The notes: generated by a model from the letters alone, not told the origin. DNA of 64,000 nucleotides from Gnetum montanum (GCA_015680685.1 MNCI01020094.1:788574-852573); one strand, 5' to 3'; shown: positions 10,540-22,051, counted from the first letter of the stretch. A program made the numbers and translations.

Positions 10540-13080
10540 AGATTCGAATGGTGGTGAGGTGTTTCAGGAATTAGCCGCTTGTGGTTGTAAGGACTTGGTT
10601 GGACAATTGGTTCTAAAGAAAGGTCTCTTCTTTGTGTGGTTGTCCAAACCAATAGTAGGTTGAGGGTTAATAGCCCTTGTAGTGTTACGTTGCTGCAGCT
10701 GGGTAGGGAGCTCACCCTACATAGTTGGAGTAGGCGGTAATGGAGCTAAGCGTGGAAGAGGTGCAATTGGATGAGAAAGATAGTATGTTTGGGGAACATC
10801 ACCTCTAGGAGAAGGAGTTCTATAGTACTCGTGAGTTTGGTAGTGAGGCTAAGGAGTGATATGACTAGTGGAGTCACATGGAGAGATCGGCTGCTACACG
10901 TTGTATCTGTACAAGTCAAGTTGATGGTAAGGATATTGTTGTTGTGGTAATGGCATTCCCCATGATTGTGGGTGTTGTAACTATTGATGCTATTCATTTG
11001 ATTATGATGGATCTCCACTCAAATAATACATTAAGGGTTGGTGGAACTACCTTGGGTTTCCTTCAGGATAAGATAGCCTTTGGGGTGTTTGCCATTTGTT
11101 TAATCGTGGGTTTAGTGCATACACCCTAGACTCTTGTAGATGTGACACTACTAGGAAACATCTTTTAGGATGGTCATATTGACATATCTCACATCCTCCA
11201 TCATTGTTTATGTCTAAATCCACAACCTCTTCAATGATAGCAACTTTGCCCTTACCCTTGTTAGATGCATATTTAGCTTCTCTCTTTTTCTTTCTCTCTC
11301 GATCACTACTTTGCTCTCTAGACTCCTCTACTATTTTTAGAACAGTTTGAAATTTATTATCTAGGGAGTTCCACATTTGATCTAACTTTGGTAATACTTC
11401 TAATGCAAATTTTTGAATGGGAAAATTTTTCCTATTCACCATCTCTTCAAGTGATGACTCTTCTTCATCCTCAAAATCTAACTTCCTTCCTTCGAAAGGA
11501 AGGATATTTATTGTATTCTTCTGCACTTTATCTTTTCCTTACCTCATCTTCCTCCTTGGCAACTTGCTCCAAAAATCTTTGTACTTGATGGGATCTAAGC
11601 TTGGATAGTCTTCCTTGGGCATAAGTCCCAAGGGTTCTTCACATTTTGTAGCTAAGCCCATCTATGAGATGACGTAGTTGTTCCCTCTACGAGTAACCAT
11701 GGCTAGGGTAATGATGTAATAATGCATAAAATCGGCCCATGACAACATCCAAGGGTTCATGTCCTCCTTGTTTCCATCCTTGGATTTTCTTACATAGGTT
11801 GGACACTCAGGAGTACATTTGATACTTATCATTGAATATTTCTAACATAGTACTCCATTGGCGAATCGATTCCAGTTCTAAGGATTGGTACCAGCTTTCT
11901 ACCTCCTTGATCAGTGTCCATGAAAACAACTTGAGTTTTTGCCACTCATTTTCTATGTTTTGCAAGGCACATGCATCATAGAACACTTGTAGATGATTTT
12001 GAGGATCAACATTGTATCCCCCTTTAAATCGTGGAATATTTTTCATATCTAGTTTTTTGATCCTCTGTCCTTTTGGTGCCTTGTTGGGATCCTAATGGCC
12101 TAAATTATATCTACCATACTTTAGGTAGCAAGTAGGGGTTCATCGTGATCGTATTGTCTATGGCGTCGATGATGCCTATGCTATTTCCTACTCTCCATTC
12201 TTTCATGATGTGTTTCTCTAGAATTCCCTAGTCCCCTCTCTTGACTATTTCGTCTATGATCTCTATTTTGCCTAGCATTATCCTCAGGGTCTTTTCCTTT
12301 GTGACTGCATTCAGATCCTGAAGGAGAAGGTGAAGGAGATGATGAAGGTAAAGAGGAAGGAGGAATATCACCATGATGGTGCTTGATACCCTCTCTTCAA
12401 TGGTCACAACCTCAGTCGTAGTTACGATCAGAATGTCCATCTTTATCATGTATTTGTGTTCCTCTTTCGGACCCTTTGTATCCATTGGTATCAAAACCTA
12501 GGTTATGGATTGTTGAGCGAAGGTTCTAATGCACAACCCCTTGACCAAAGTCAATAGGAGGAAGATCATTTTGCGGAAATCCTCTTGAGGTAGGTTCATC
12601 ACCCTCATTTTCACTTAGGACATATGAAACTTCCTGAGACCACTTTCCCTTGACAAATTTGTAATGTCTCTCCTGTTGTAGGTTCCTTTGACATTGTGCC
12701 TCCATAGATCGATACTCTCTTGAGTTGTGTTCAAGCACAATGTATTCTGTCTGTAAGTGTTGCATGCCAATTTGTGTGAGAGCATGAAGAAGCATGCTTG
12801 GAATTGAGCGATCAAGAGGTAACACTATGTTACCCTCTAAATCACACTAACGTAGTTGTTCATCCTGGTGGAGGATAAAGGTAAAATCTAGTACATACTC
12901 ATCAGGATGAGCATATACCAAGTAAAAATGTTGGGGTATTGGTAGATCATCATGTGTATTATACCTCCAATTGTTCATTGTGATAGACCTAGGTGGTGAA
13001 GCACTCTCATAGAAAGAAGGAAATATGATTAATTATTCAATATGCAATACTTTTTTTTTTCTTTCGGTAACTAACCCTAA
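10540..13080 (-). pseudogene. gag (element A)
   Basis: Recognisable gag modules on the minus strand: an N-terminal region at about 12830-12960 with DFTFILHQDEQL (shared with element F), a segment at 12526-12825, an Arg/His/Asp-rich stretch at 12228-12494, the capsid domain at 11807-12046 (FKGGYNVDPQNHL, LESWYQSL-like), an acidic linker and the knuckle CEICQYDHPKRC (CX2CX3HX3C) in 11047-11526, and a proline-rich tail at 10746-11018. The 159-codon ORF 11047-11526 is the longest surviving piece. The chain is interrupted at least at about 11530-11800 and 12050-12230. Confidence 0.85.
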
Positions 13081-13138
13081 GGGTTCGTTCCAATGATGGA
13101 AAGATTTCTAAGTTCTACTTAGCGCACAAACAACAAAG

Positions 13139-13156
13139 TCCCCAGCAATGACACCA
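13139..13156 (-). promoter_or_regulatory. primer-binding site, element A
   Basis: Minus strand TGGTGTCATTGCTGGGGA, one base from the LTR. It matches the complement of the plant tRNA-Asp 3' end at 14 of 18 bases, and the differences are mainly C-to-T or G-to-A. Confidence 0.8.
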
Positions 13157-13157
13157 A

Positions 13158-13981
13158 TGATGAGTGGCAAGGTATCCTACGTTCAACCATACGAATATGA
13201 GCATTCATATGTGATCTGGTCAAATTCCAAGGACTAAGTGCTTATGCACCTTCACAGAACTAGGATGGATTAGGCAATCATTGTCTTCCCAAGATTACTT
13301 ATATGGCACGAGTGTGTGGTTAAGTAAACTTGAGACATGTGATTTTTATAGTTTTTATGTTTTATATTCCTAGTGCTTAAAATAGAGAAATGAAATAATT
13401 TTGTAACTAATTTGGTTTAAATAAAAAATTATGCTCTACTAGCCCTTAACACCAGCATCTGTTCCTACTTGTCGTACACATCCTGAACTAGTGTAACACT
13501 ACTGGGATTACCAAACGCTAATCGTTATTGGGTTACCAAGTGTTCCACGTATGCTCGAAGTGGTCGTACTGAGTGTGCTTACTTGTGAAAACTAACGAAT
13601 CAATAGAAATAACCAATTAACTATGAAAGCATTAAATAACTATAAATAACATTAAATGCAATAAATAAGCTATTCTAAATGTTGCAAGGTTTATTACAAA
13701 GTTCATCTTTATTTCTGAACATAAGGTGTGGTCAGGTAGACAATGCTCGAATAAAGATCTATTCACTTTATGATTCCTATTGTAGACACTTAGAAATAAT
13801 TCTAACTCTCAGAAGGGAAAACTACAAGAGTTCAAGTAAGGGACTATGAAAACTAACTATCTAATTTCCAAACCAAGTGCACTTGCCTCTTATTTATAGG
13901 TAATGAGACAGGTATGAACATCAGATGTCCAATATTGCTTAGCAAGTTCTGATAGCGTAGACCCGATATTGCAACTCATCA
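13158..13981 (-). repeat. 5' LTR of element A (824 bp)
   Basis: On the plus strand it begins TGATGAG and ends CTCATCA, with TATAAATA on the minus strand at 13891-13898 as the likely promoter TATA box. The same TATAAATAAGAGG sequence is in the LTR of element F. It pairs with 4928-5749. Confidence 0.92.
13891..13898 (-). promoter_or_regulatory. LTR TATA box (element A)
   Basis: Minus-strand TATAAATA about 85 bases inside the upstream LTR end, followed by AAGAGG. It is identical in element F (59126-59133), so its place in the LTR is conserved. Confidence 0.7.
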
Positions 13982-13986
13982 CTTCT
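13982..13986. repeat. target site duplication CTTCT, right copy (element A)
   Basis: Directly follows the LTR end CTCATCA and equals 4923-4927. Confidence 0.9.
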
Positions 13987-14090
13987 TGAAGTATAGCTGA
14001 TGCCCTTAAAAATTGAAGCTACTTGTTAGTTTATAGCCTACACGACATCTTCATTTGATAAATATTCGAAAAAGGTAATGATAGAAAGCC
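13987..14090. repeat. low-copy sequence, right half of the site hit by element A
   Basis: From GAAGTATAGCTGATGCC onward it matches 15166-15275 (37 aligned bases at 13999-14035 and 15181-15217 with six mismatches). Joined across element A to 4815-4927, it corresponds to 15063-15275, so the second copy shows what the target looked like before insertion. Confidence 0.75.
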
Positions 14091-15062
14091 ATGAAAATGA
14101 TGGCTTCATGAAGGAGTTATATGACTTAATAAATGGAATATTTAGGAGTACATTCTTTATTTTGATCCTAAGCAAGTTCACAAATTGGTAGAACAAGTAG
14201 TATTTAAAACACATTAGAAAAAAGTAGCAGTAAAAAAAACATTTATATTTAAATAGTATTAAGGGAGGCCTCAATTAAAAGGTAAATTGTTTATTTGTGG
14301 CTATTCCTAATCATTGACGATGCATATAGCACAAATGAGATCTCGTCATCTAAGAATTCAAATAGGTAGATGGCTCACAATTCCCTATGAAGAACAAATA
14401 TGTCCTTGTTGTTAGGGGTATAGGCCATAGGTGGAAGAGTACATGCAGTGAGTCTTTAGCAAGTGTGTGTGAGTATATCCAAAAAATGATTACTTGAGTG
14501 AGGCTAGCACACATTGAACTTAATAGAAAAAGAAAGAATAACATATAACATTGAAAATGAAGACCACAATTTTCTATAGTGTCTTGCATTATAGCACATT
14601 AGACATAAATATGCTATTACAGTTGCAAATTTGGTTGGCTTGTTCCCAATGTTATCAAGAACACTTAGTAATTTTCTTCATAATGTTTCAAAATTCATAA
14701 CATGTATATTTCTAATGTCTAATAGATCTGAAAGGTCTATGGATGTAATAAAATTTAGATTTCAATTTTAATTTCACAACACAATGTAATGATTTGGGTT
14801 TCAATTTTAGTTTCGCAAGGGAGTGCATAAAGAGATGAAAAATTAATTTTAGACCATGCAATAACCCAATCAATTTATTTAGTTATTAAATTTAATTTTT
14901 AAATAACAAGAATTATATTTATTTTGCTTAGCTCACCTTAACAAACCCCCATATTTATTTTGCTTACGTAAGAAAACCTCTTTTAAAATGAAACTGAAAA
15001 AAATACACAGCATAGCGGCCCGCCCCCTAGACAGCAGCCCACGTAACTATAAATCCAAATTC
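14091..15062. other. unassigned AT-rich DNA in the low-copy island
   Basis: No retrotransposon motifs and no coding frame that I can support. The open frames here are lysine- or leucine-rich products of AT-rich sequence. A GC-richer spot at 15015-15045 stands out but I cannot assign it. Confidence 0.5.
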
Positions 15063-15275
15063 CCGTGTTTTATGGGGTGCTTCTTTATTAAATAAATATT
15101 ATAAATAGATCGAAGAAATTTAGAACCATTTTCCTGTTTGATGAATATAAAGTGAAAAGGTATGTCTCTTGGAATAGAGATGATGCCGTTACAAATTAAA
15201 GCTATTTATCAGTTTATATCATATGCTCAATCTTTCTAAACTCTAGCTGTAAAAATACTCCAAAAAAGTAATGGC
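15063..15275. repeat. second copy of the duplicated low-copy sequence (empty site)
   Basis: Aligns in one piece to the two flanks of element A: 15063-15165 with 4815-4927, and 15166-15275 with 13987-14090. The shared AAATAGAT-GAAGA stretch near 15106 and the GATGCC stretch at 15181 anchor the alignment. No element interrupts this copy. Confidence 0.75.
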
Positions 15276-15491
15276 CAGGTCTTTGGCAAAATTAAGATCA
15301 GCATGCTGCTTGGCAGCGTAGAAAAGTTTTAGTCTGAACTGGACAAGGACAATTACCAAAATTTTGTTTTGATTTTAGAATATATAGAGATTGAGAGCAA
15401 AGCGGAACAGATGCAGGTGCCGCTTCCACCGAAATATTTGTCTCCATGCAACATTATTAGGAAAATTCCCCCTCTAGAAACTGAAGTAAGG

Positions 15492-17130
15492 CTAAGATGC
15501 AGGAGCAGGAGGATCAGCAGACTTGTCGCTGAGAACGCTAGTGCAGGACACATGAACCGGTTTTCGCTGGAGGGTGTTCATGATGTGACGAAGCATTTCC
15601 AAAATTGATTTGTTAAACTCTTTCTGGTTCATTGCTCCGCCGCTGTCCACGTTTGCCACAATGACGATTGTGCGTACACTGGATCCATCTGCAGCCGAAT
15701 TTGTTCATTTGGTACTTCTTTTCATAGATTGGACAGTCATATCAAATTGGAGAATGGTAAGCCAATTATAAAAGTCGGATCGAAAAATTCTGATAACTCG
15801 AGATAAAAAGCATATTTAAATCGAAGAATTAAGTAACGGAGAAGTGTTATTTACTGCGTCACCTCTAACATGTTTCCATTTTACCTCCTTGTAAACTTCC
15901 GTTATAGCTAAAAGTTTTCGAAGACCATTTTAATTTTCCATATTCGATAGGAATTAGCAAAAAACAACATACTAAATTTTAAAAAAATCAAGACAAAAAC
16001 TTTTAGTGTGTGCACGATTGCATAGAGTGATGAATTTTGTCTTTTCTGTGAAAACGAAATTGTAATTCCTATGTGCACGATTATATAACCGACACGGTTT
16101 ACTTTTTAACTTGTGGTTAATCGCAGATTTTCCTAATTATACTTACTCTACAAAATTGCAAGCCGTACCAGCGATTTCTATGTTTTTTAAAAAGCATACA
16201 TTATGAACAGAAAAATATTATAATTACCTCATCAAAAGCCCCCAGCGAAGGCAATCTAGCTGCAAGACAAACGATATCGAGAGCGACGCGCAAGTATTCT
16301 CTGGGCATAGCGCCTTTGCTATCCTGAGGCAACGACTTCCACGCTAGATGCAAAGCCTGAAACTCGTTCCAGAGCGAGTTACGAATATAATTCTAGGTTT
16401 TGCGTGGCTGGCGCAAATTTTGCGAAACTGAATTTGAAATATCATTATGTAGTTAATATGTAAGCAGGGTCTGGACGGGAAGATTGGGAAGAGAAACAAA
16501 TAAACAGAGCACCTCATCCAGATCATCTTTATTGTGGAGGAACTGCGCAATGCGTTTGCCATCGAAGGGTTGTAGCCACAGTCACCGGATTATTTTCCAA
16601 CAGGCAACTCACATCCAAAACCACATTGCGGAAGGCCTGCACGAATTCCCCAACGCTGCCAAATCTCTGCCGCGGATGTATCTGCAGCTGCGCCGACTCC
16701 AGTGCCGGATTGATGATCTTTTGTGTAACGTGTTATTCCGATTTCCCAAATAAAACACACTTTCATTAGTTTAATTAATCAATTCCACAGTCATATATCG
16801 CCTGGGCCAGACAGATGTTTGTAAAAGTTAAAGAGTTTACTATACCCACAGGGAGGAATACCGTCGTCCACAGTTAAGCTGGCAAGAGCTCTTGTGATAG
16901 TCGACAAAGCGCTGGTGCTGGTGCTGCTCATCTCTGATTCGAAATCCCACAGCGCTCGGAGAGCACTCGTGGGCGTGGATGGGATTAGTATCAGGAGAAG
17001 GATCGGGGTCCTGCATATGCGCGAATGGACGGCCGAGGCGTCTGCCCAGGAAATCACCCATGAATTTGGCTTTGGCTTTGGCTTTGTCTTTGTTCATCAT
17101 CTTGCTTAGATATTCAATCTTTGTGCACAT
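15492..17130 (-). pseudogene. EF-hand-like calcium-binding protein gene, broken
   Basis: Four exon-like, GC-richer blocks on the minus strand. The last is 15492-15688, encoding NVDSGGAMNQKEF, which fits an EF-hand loop (N, D, G, A, N, E at positions 1, 3, 5, 7, 9, 12), then LEMLRHIM and a stop at 15492. The next is 16228-16392, exactly 55 codons in phase 0 between AG and GT, with LAWKSLP and REYLRVALDIV. Then 16513-16717, with FGSVGEFVQAF and, in a shifted frame, FDGKRIAQFL. The N-terminal block is about 16846-17130. From memory the order and motifs resemble an uncharacterised plant EF-hand family. Frame breaks lie near 16580 and 16980, and the last two exons do not join in phase at the visible AG. 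I call it a pseudogene, although sequencing errors or misjudged splice sites could mimic this. Confidence 0.6.
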
Positions 17131-17163
17131 TGACCATAGTGCAATTTGCTTCCTTATGAAAAA

Positions 17164-17197
17164 ACTAGCGGTAAGCCTATACTAGCGGTAAGCCTAT
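17164..17197. repeat. perfect 17-bp tandem duplication at an element junction
   Basis: ACTAGCGGTAAGCCTAT occurs twice, head to tail (17164-17180, 17181-17197), exactly where the low-copy island gives way to truncated element G. It may be filler from double-strand break repair. Confidence 0.85.
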
Positions 17198-18020
17198 GTG
17201 TTATATGGTGGTTGGTGATGTTACAAGAATTTGATCTTACAATCCTAAATAGGAGGGATGGAGAATACAAGTGCAAATCATTTGTCTCATTTAAAATAGG
17301 ATAGCAAAGATGAGGAAGAACTTTTATCTAATCAATTCCTAGATGAACTCCTCTTTGCCAAGTCCACCAAAGTTCATGAACCAAGGATCACAAATTAGTA
17401 TGAAAAGTTCTTCTCATATCTACTCACATAGAAGACTCCTACTAAATGAGATCATACAAAGAAATAGTAGTTTCTTTACTAATCCAAAAATTACATGGCA
17501 ATGGAAGGCAACATCTACAAGTTTTGTACCAATGGCCTAGTATGTTGGTCTGTACGTGATGTAGATCAATTAAGAATCCTCCAGAATGCTCTTGAAGGTC
17601 CTTGTGGGGGGCATTAAGTAGGAAGGAGGACAACCATAAAGATCCTCATGGTTAGATCATTTTGGCTAATAATTTTTAGAGATGGTCATCATTTCTCTCG
17701 TTTGTGTGAATGGTGTAAACAAGATGGAGCAATGATCACTCAAATGAAAGGGCTCCAATAGTGGATTCAACCACTAAAACCTTTCAAACTTTGGCGAATT
17801 AACTTCATGGAAAGGCTTACATTACATTTACTATTGACTATCATACCACATGGGCTAAAGTTACAACCATATTCAATTGTACATCTATCACTGTAGCCTA
17901 ATTATTCTAACAATAGGTGGCAAATAGATTTGGTGTACACAGAGTACTAATTTCAGACAACAAAACATAATTCACAGGTTTTACTTTTCACAAGTTAATG
18001 TAACGCTTAAACACACAACA
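17198..18020 (+). pseudogene. integrase fragment (element G)
   Basis: Starts with LQEFDLTILNRR, the end of RNase H in this group. The zinc-domain remnant GGH and HHFSRLCEWC follows at about 17600-17730, then core remnants to about 18020. Many stops and frame changes are present. It aligns with 8250-9182 of element A. Confidence 0.7.
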
Positions 18021-18149
18021 TCCTATCACCCCCAAGCTAATGATCAAGAAGAGAATACTAATAGGAAAATCACAAAAATTCTAATAGAATCATTAGTAGA
18101 TATAGAAAAAGTTCAGTTTGAATTGAAAATTCTAATCCCTGAGATCATA

Positions 18150-19640
18150 GTCTTTTTTGCATGGCTCTAAGAAGAAAATTCCTAGTTAACTTATTAGAAC
18201 TCATCTTCCTTAAAATTAAATAATGTTTTAAGAAGAATGAGAAGGGGAGAAAGACATTTCCCTTCACATGCCTAATTAGAAATCTTAATAAGATGGGAGG
18301 TATAGCCTACTACATGAATGATGTGGTCTGTAGAGCTCCTTCTACATGTTAGCAGGAGATGATGAAGGATAAAGCTTCAACCAAGCTTTAAGAAGAGGAG
18401 CAATGATCACCACTACTTGCAGCACTAAAGATAACATAAAAATGTTAGCATCTATAGAAAAACTAATGAAGATCCAAGAGCAACAACTATAATAATAGTA
18501 TTCCTTTGAAGGTAGTGGGGAATGTTTAGTCTAGCATTTATCCATGAATGACTTAAACAAGGTCACAAGGACTATCAGCTAGCTAGACAATGAAATGGCA
18601 TTCTTGTTCTCAACACAAAGGTACCAAGAACTTGTCTACTCCAATCCTAGTTCTAGAGAAGTTATTGTATTTATTCTAGGAAAAGAATTCCCTAAATGTT
18701 TTAGGAATGCAATATCCTTCTCTATAATACAAGAAGAAGGTCAATAAGTCATGATCATGGTCATGTCCCACAAAGACCAAAAGATAGTGATAAAGCTGAA
18801 TATAGACTACATTGGTGAAGCTCTAAGTGCTCTTATTTCATCTTTTCCTAACTTTACTACTATGATAAATGTACAGACATCAGTAGGAGTAATAAGCAGA
18901 AGGATGAGCACTGTCCAATATAAGGAAGTCTTAGAATGATGAGTAGGAGATGAGCAACCAATTTCAAAGATATTTGATCTCCAAAAATATGTGTCAGTCA
19001 TTCAATTACAAATATTAAAGATGAGGAGTAAGTTATTGAATGCTAATGCACAAATATAGAAGGCCACTAATAGTAATTGATGGTTGGCCACCAAAGTTGC
19101 ATAACTTAGAGCCCGTCTCTTTCATCCTACCATTCTTAGGCTAGAACATACAAGAGATGAAGCTTTCAAATAGCTTTAGTAAAAATACTAAGAGCCTAAG
19201 AATGCTAGGAGTTTTGTAATCTTTGGGGAATTAGTGTTAAAAGCAATGACCAATAACACTGATGATGACCTCTCACAAGTTGGCAAAGAAAACTTGATGC
19301 TAACATGTGAGAACCATCACCTATAAAATGTTGAGCAACAGAAAGATGAAATGGTGAAGTACATTCACCATTAGCAAGAATAGCTTACCAAGGTGAACAT
19401 GGATATAAGGACATTGCTTGTAGAAAACATAAATCTCTTGATAGAAGAGGTTTGGACCCACCAAAATACTACAATTGAGGCTACCACCTAAAAAAATAAA
19501 GCCTTGAAATATGAATGAGTGAAACATCACTATAAAGACTAGGTTAAGATGATTGAGGAGGTTAATTAAAAAAAACAAGTTGACCAAGGTAAAGATGAAT
19601 GAGACCATCAAGTAACTCCAATAGAGAGGAGATGTATGGT
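18150..19640 (+). pseudogene. 3' ORF of unknown function (element G)
   Basis: Degenerate copy of the ORF seen on the minus strand at 22330-25130 and 55300-58140. The clearest match is 18751-18939, where VQTSVGVISRRMSTVQYKEVL parallels VQMSAGIISSRLSVAQHEKLL coded at 56567-56776. After it comes a Lys/Glu-rich, probably coiled-coil part (18960-19600). The position between integrase and the 3' LTR is where Athila-type elements may carry an env-like ORF, but I see no clear signal peptide or membrane segment and do not assign a function. Confidence 0.6.
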
Positions 19641-19734
19641 AACCCATCTTTGATAGAGTCACATATAATCAACCAAAAATCCACGTAAAGAAGTTGTGAA
19701 ACAAAGTGCTGATTGAATATATGAATCTTGCTAA

Positions 19735-20593
19735 CCTCTGACGTTGATGCAATCACATTGACTCAACCACGTTGATGCATGATTTGATGTGTTGGCATGG
19801 CCCTATCAATGTGGTGTCTATTTTAACCTATAAATATGTGCTTACCAGCTGCATTTATAACAAAAAGTCTCATAGTTGTAGCAAATTTCTAATAGTTCCT
19901 CCACTTGAAATTTAGAATATTTTCTAAGTGCTCACAGTAAGAGTTAAAGAGTGTATGGATCTTTATTTGAACATTGTTGTACCTAAGCATGATAGTATGT
20001 GTGGTAATAAATATGAGCTTTCTAATAAACTTTGTAGCACTTTGAAATAGATTAATTATTTCCTTTATGCATTTAATATTTTAAGCAATTTTATTTAATG
20101 TTTTAAGAAATTAAGTAATTAATTAATCTAGTCTTATCTCAATTAAATATTGATTAATTAATTACATAAGTACAACCACTTCAAACATAAGCCTGATGGT
20201 TGGTAATCCCAGTAATGCTTAACGTTTGGTAACTCAGTAGCATTAAACGTGTTTAGGATGTGTACAACAAGTGGAAATAGATGCTTATGTTAAGATTCAT
20301 TAAATGTTAGTTAGTTAGAGTAAATTGGAAATTAAATATATATTTTTTAATTCTTTTTTTGGCAGCTTAAAATTTAAAACATACAAATGATAAAAATCAT
20401 ATGCCTCAATTGCACTTAATCATACCTTTGAATTTCACAAGTGTAATTGGGAAGACAATGATTACAATGGTTAGTTTTACCTCCTAGAGATTAGTGTACT
20501 TAGAAGGCTATAAGTTCATGAAATTTGACACGATCGCATGTGAACATTTAGTGATTTGTATGGTTAGGCGTAGGGTTTGCATGTAACTCATCA
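19735..20593 (+). repeat. 3' LTR of element G
   Basis: Plus-strand LTR of the B type with TATAAATA at 19829-19836 and the terminal CTCATCA at 20593. The left end is approximate because the start has decayed. It aligns as reverse complement with 21156-22042. Confidence 0.7.
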
Positions 20594-21155
20594 TTAGGGA
20601 TTTCCCTCTAGGAGATTGAGAATGAGTTCTATAATACTCAGGAGGGTAGTAGTGATGCTAAAAAGAAGCATGATTGGAAGATTCATGCAGAGACATGGGT
20701 TGCTAAACATAATACCCATATGAATCTAGCTACTTGTAAGGGTACTTACTGCTATCTCAATGGTGGCATCTCCCATGACTATGGGTGCTGCCATTGATCA
20801 TACTACTCATATGTTTGTGGTTGAGCTCCACTTGGATAGTAAGCTTGTTGTTGGTGGAATTGCCTAGGATTGCTTTGAGGATAAGGTAATCTTCTGAATG
20901 CTTATCTTCTTTCTAGCCTAGGATTTATAGTGTACACCCCAAATTCCTGCAACTATGACACAACAAGGCAACATCCCTTAGGATGTTCATATTGGTAGAT
21001 GTTACATCCACCATCATCATCTAATTTTGACTCCACAACCTCTTCTATTGTAGAAACTTTGTCCTTACCCCTTTGGTAGGCACATTTAGCTTCCTTTCTT
21101 CTCTTGTGATCATGATTACTACCTTGCTCTTTGGATTGCTCTATAATTTTTAAAA
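20594..21155 (-). pseudogene. gag fragment D, trapped between two elements
   Basis: 562 bp of minus-strand gag aligning with about 1160-1740 of element 1, including the knuckle remnant CNIYQYEHPKGC (second Cys replaced by Tyr) in 20953-21198 and the proline-rich tail. It is cut on the left by the LTR of G and on the right by the LTR of B. The rest of this host element is not visible in the window. Confidence 0.75.
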
Positions 21156-22042
21156 TGATGAGTTGCAAGTAGATTCTATATCCAACAATATGAATCACTA
21201 AGCATTCACATGCAATTCAGTCAAATTTCATGGACTCATAACCTTCTAAGTACATTGGTCTCTAGGAGTTGAAACTAACCATTGCAATTGTTGTCATCTC
21301 AATTACACTTGTAAAATACAAATATATCATTAAGTGCAACTGAGGAATATGATTTTTATCATTTTTATGTTTTATGTTTTAATTCACCTAAAAGTAAAGA
21401 ATAAAGAATTATATATTTAATTGCTAATTTACTCTAACTAACTAACATTTAACAAATCCTAACATAAACATTTGTTCCCACTTGCCGTACACATCTTGAA
21501 CATGTTTAACGCTACTAGGTTATCAAATGTTAAGTGTCACTAGGATTACCAAGTGTCAAGTGGATGTTTGAAGTAGTCATACTTATGTCCTTAATTAATC
21601 ACTATTTAATTTAGCTTAGTCTACCTTAATTAATTACTTAATTTCTTAAAACATTAAAAAAATTAATTTAAATATTAAATGCATAAGGAAATAATTAATT
21701 TATTTCAAAGGGCTAAAAGGTTTATCAGAAAGCTTGTCTTTATTCCTACACATACTACAGTGCTTGAATAAAGATCTGTACACTCTTTGACTCCTACTGT
21801 AGGCACTTACAAAATATTCTAAATTTTAAGTGGAAGAACTACTAGAGAATCGCTACAACTATGAGAGTTGTTGCTATAAATGTGACTGGTGAGCTTGTAA
21901 TTTTAGGCAAAAATAGATACTATGATGATGGTATCACATTAATGTATTAAATGATGTGTCAATGTAGCTGAGTTGATGGGATCACATTAATGGGGTTACA
22001 TTGACAAGGCCTCATCAACATAACACTTGGCACAACTCATGA
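21156..22042 (-). repeat. 3' LTR of element B (887 bp)
   Basis: On the plus strand it starts TGATGAGTTGC and ends CTCATGA, a decayed TCATCA. It is followed by the polypurine-tract side of the element. It aligns throughout with 52020-52896 and 54156-55075. Confidence 0.8.
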
Positions 22043-22051
22043 TATCTCCAC
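22043..22051 (-). promoter_or_regulatory. polypurine tract, element B (decayed)
   Basis: Plus TATCTCCAC, that is GTGGAGATA on the minus strand, abutting the 3' LTR. It is in the same position as GTGGGGGTA in E. Confidence 0.6.

Larger units (their letters stand above)
4928..13981 (-). mobile_element. complete Athila-like element A, 9054 bp
   Basis: Bounded by LTRs 4928-5749 and 13158-13981 and by a perfect 5-bp target duplication. On the minus strand the order is 5' LTR, primer site, gag, protease, RT, RNase H, integrase, a long 3' region, polypurine tract and 3' LTR. It is internally deleted at the protease-RT junction. The RT and integrase catalytic residues have changed and stops are frequent, so it cannot move by itself. 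It inserted into one copy of a duplicated low-copy sequence (see 13987 and 15063). Element F is its closest relative here. Confidence 0.92.
17198..20593 (+). mobile_element. 5'-truncated Athila-like element G
   Basis: Plus strand. It starts inside pol (RNase H tail and integrase) and continues through the 3' ORF of unknown function to a 3' LTR ending CTCATCA at 20593. LTR, gag, protease and RT are missing on the left, where the junction carries the 17-bp duplication. On the right it enters a gag sequence of opposite orientation (20594-21155), with GGGATTTCCC at the junction as in other gag copies. Confidence 0.75.

Noticed and set aside
15369-15608. Plus-strand 79-codon ORF in the GC-richer island
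   Set aside because: The opposite strand holds the EF-hand exon with family-like motifs and a proper stop. The plus frame is its shadow.
16484-17109. Plus-strand ORFs over the island
   Set aside because: They overlap the minus-strand exons, cross its introns and show no recognisable domain.
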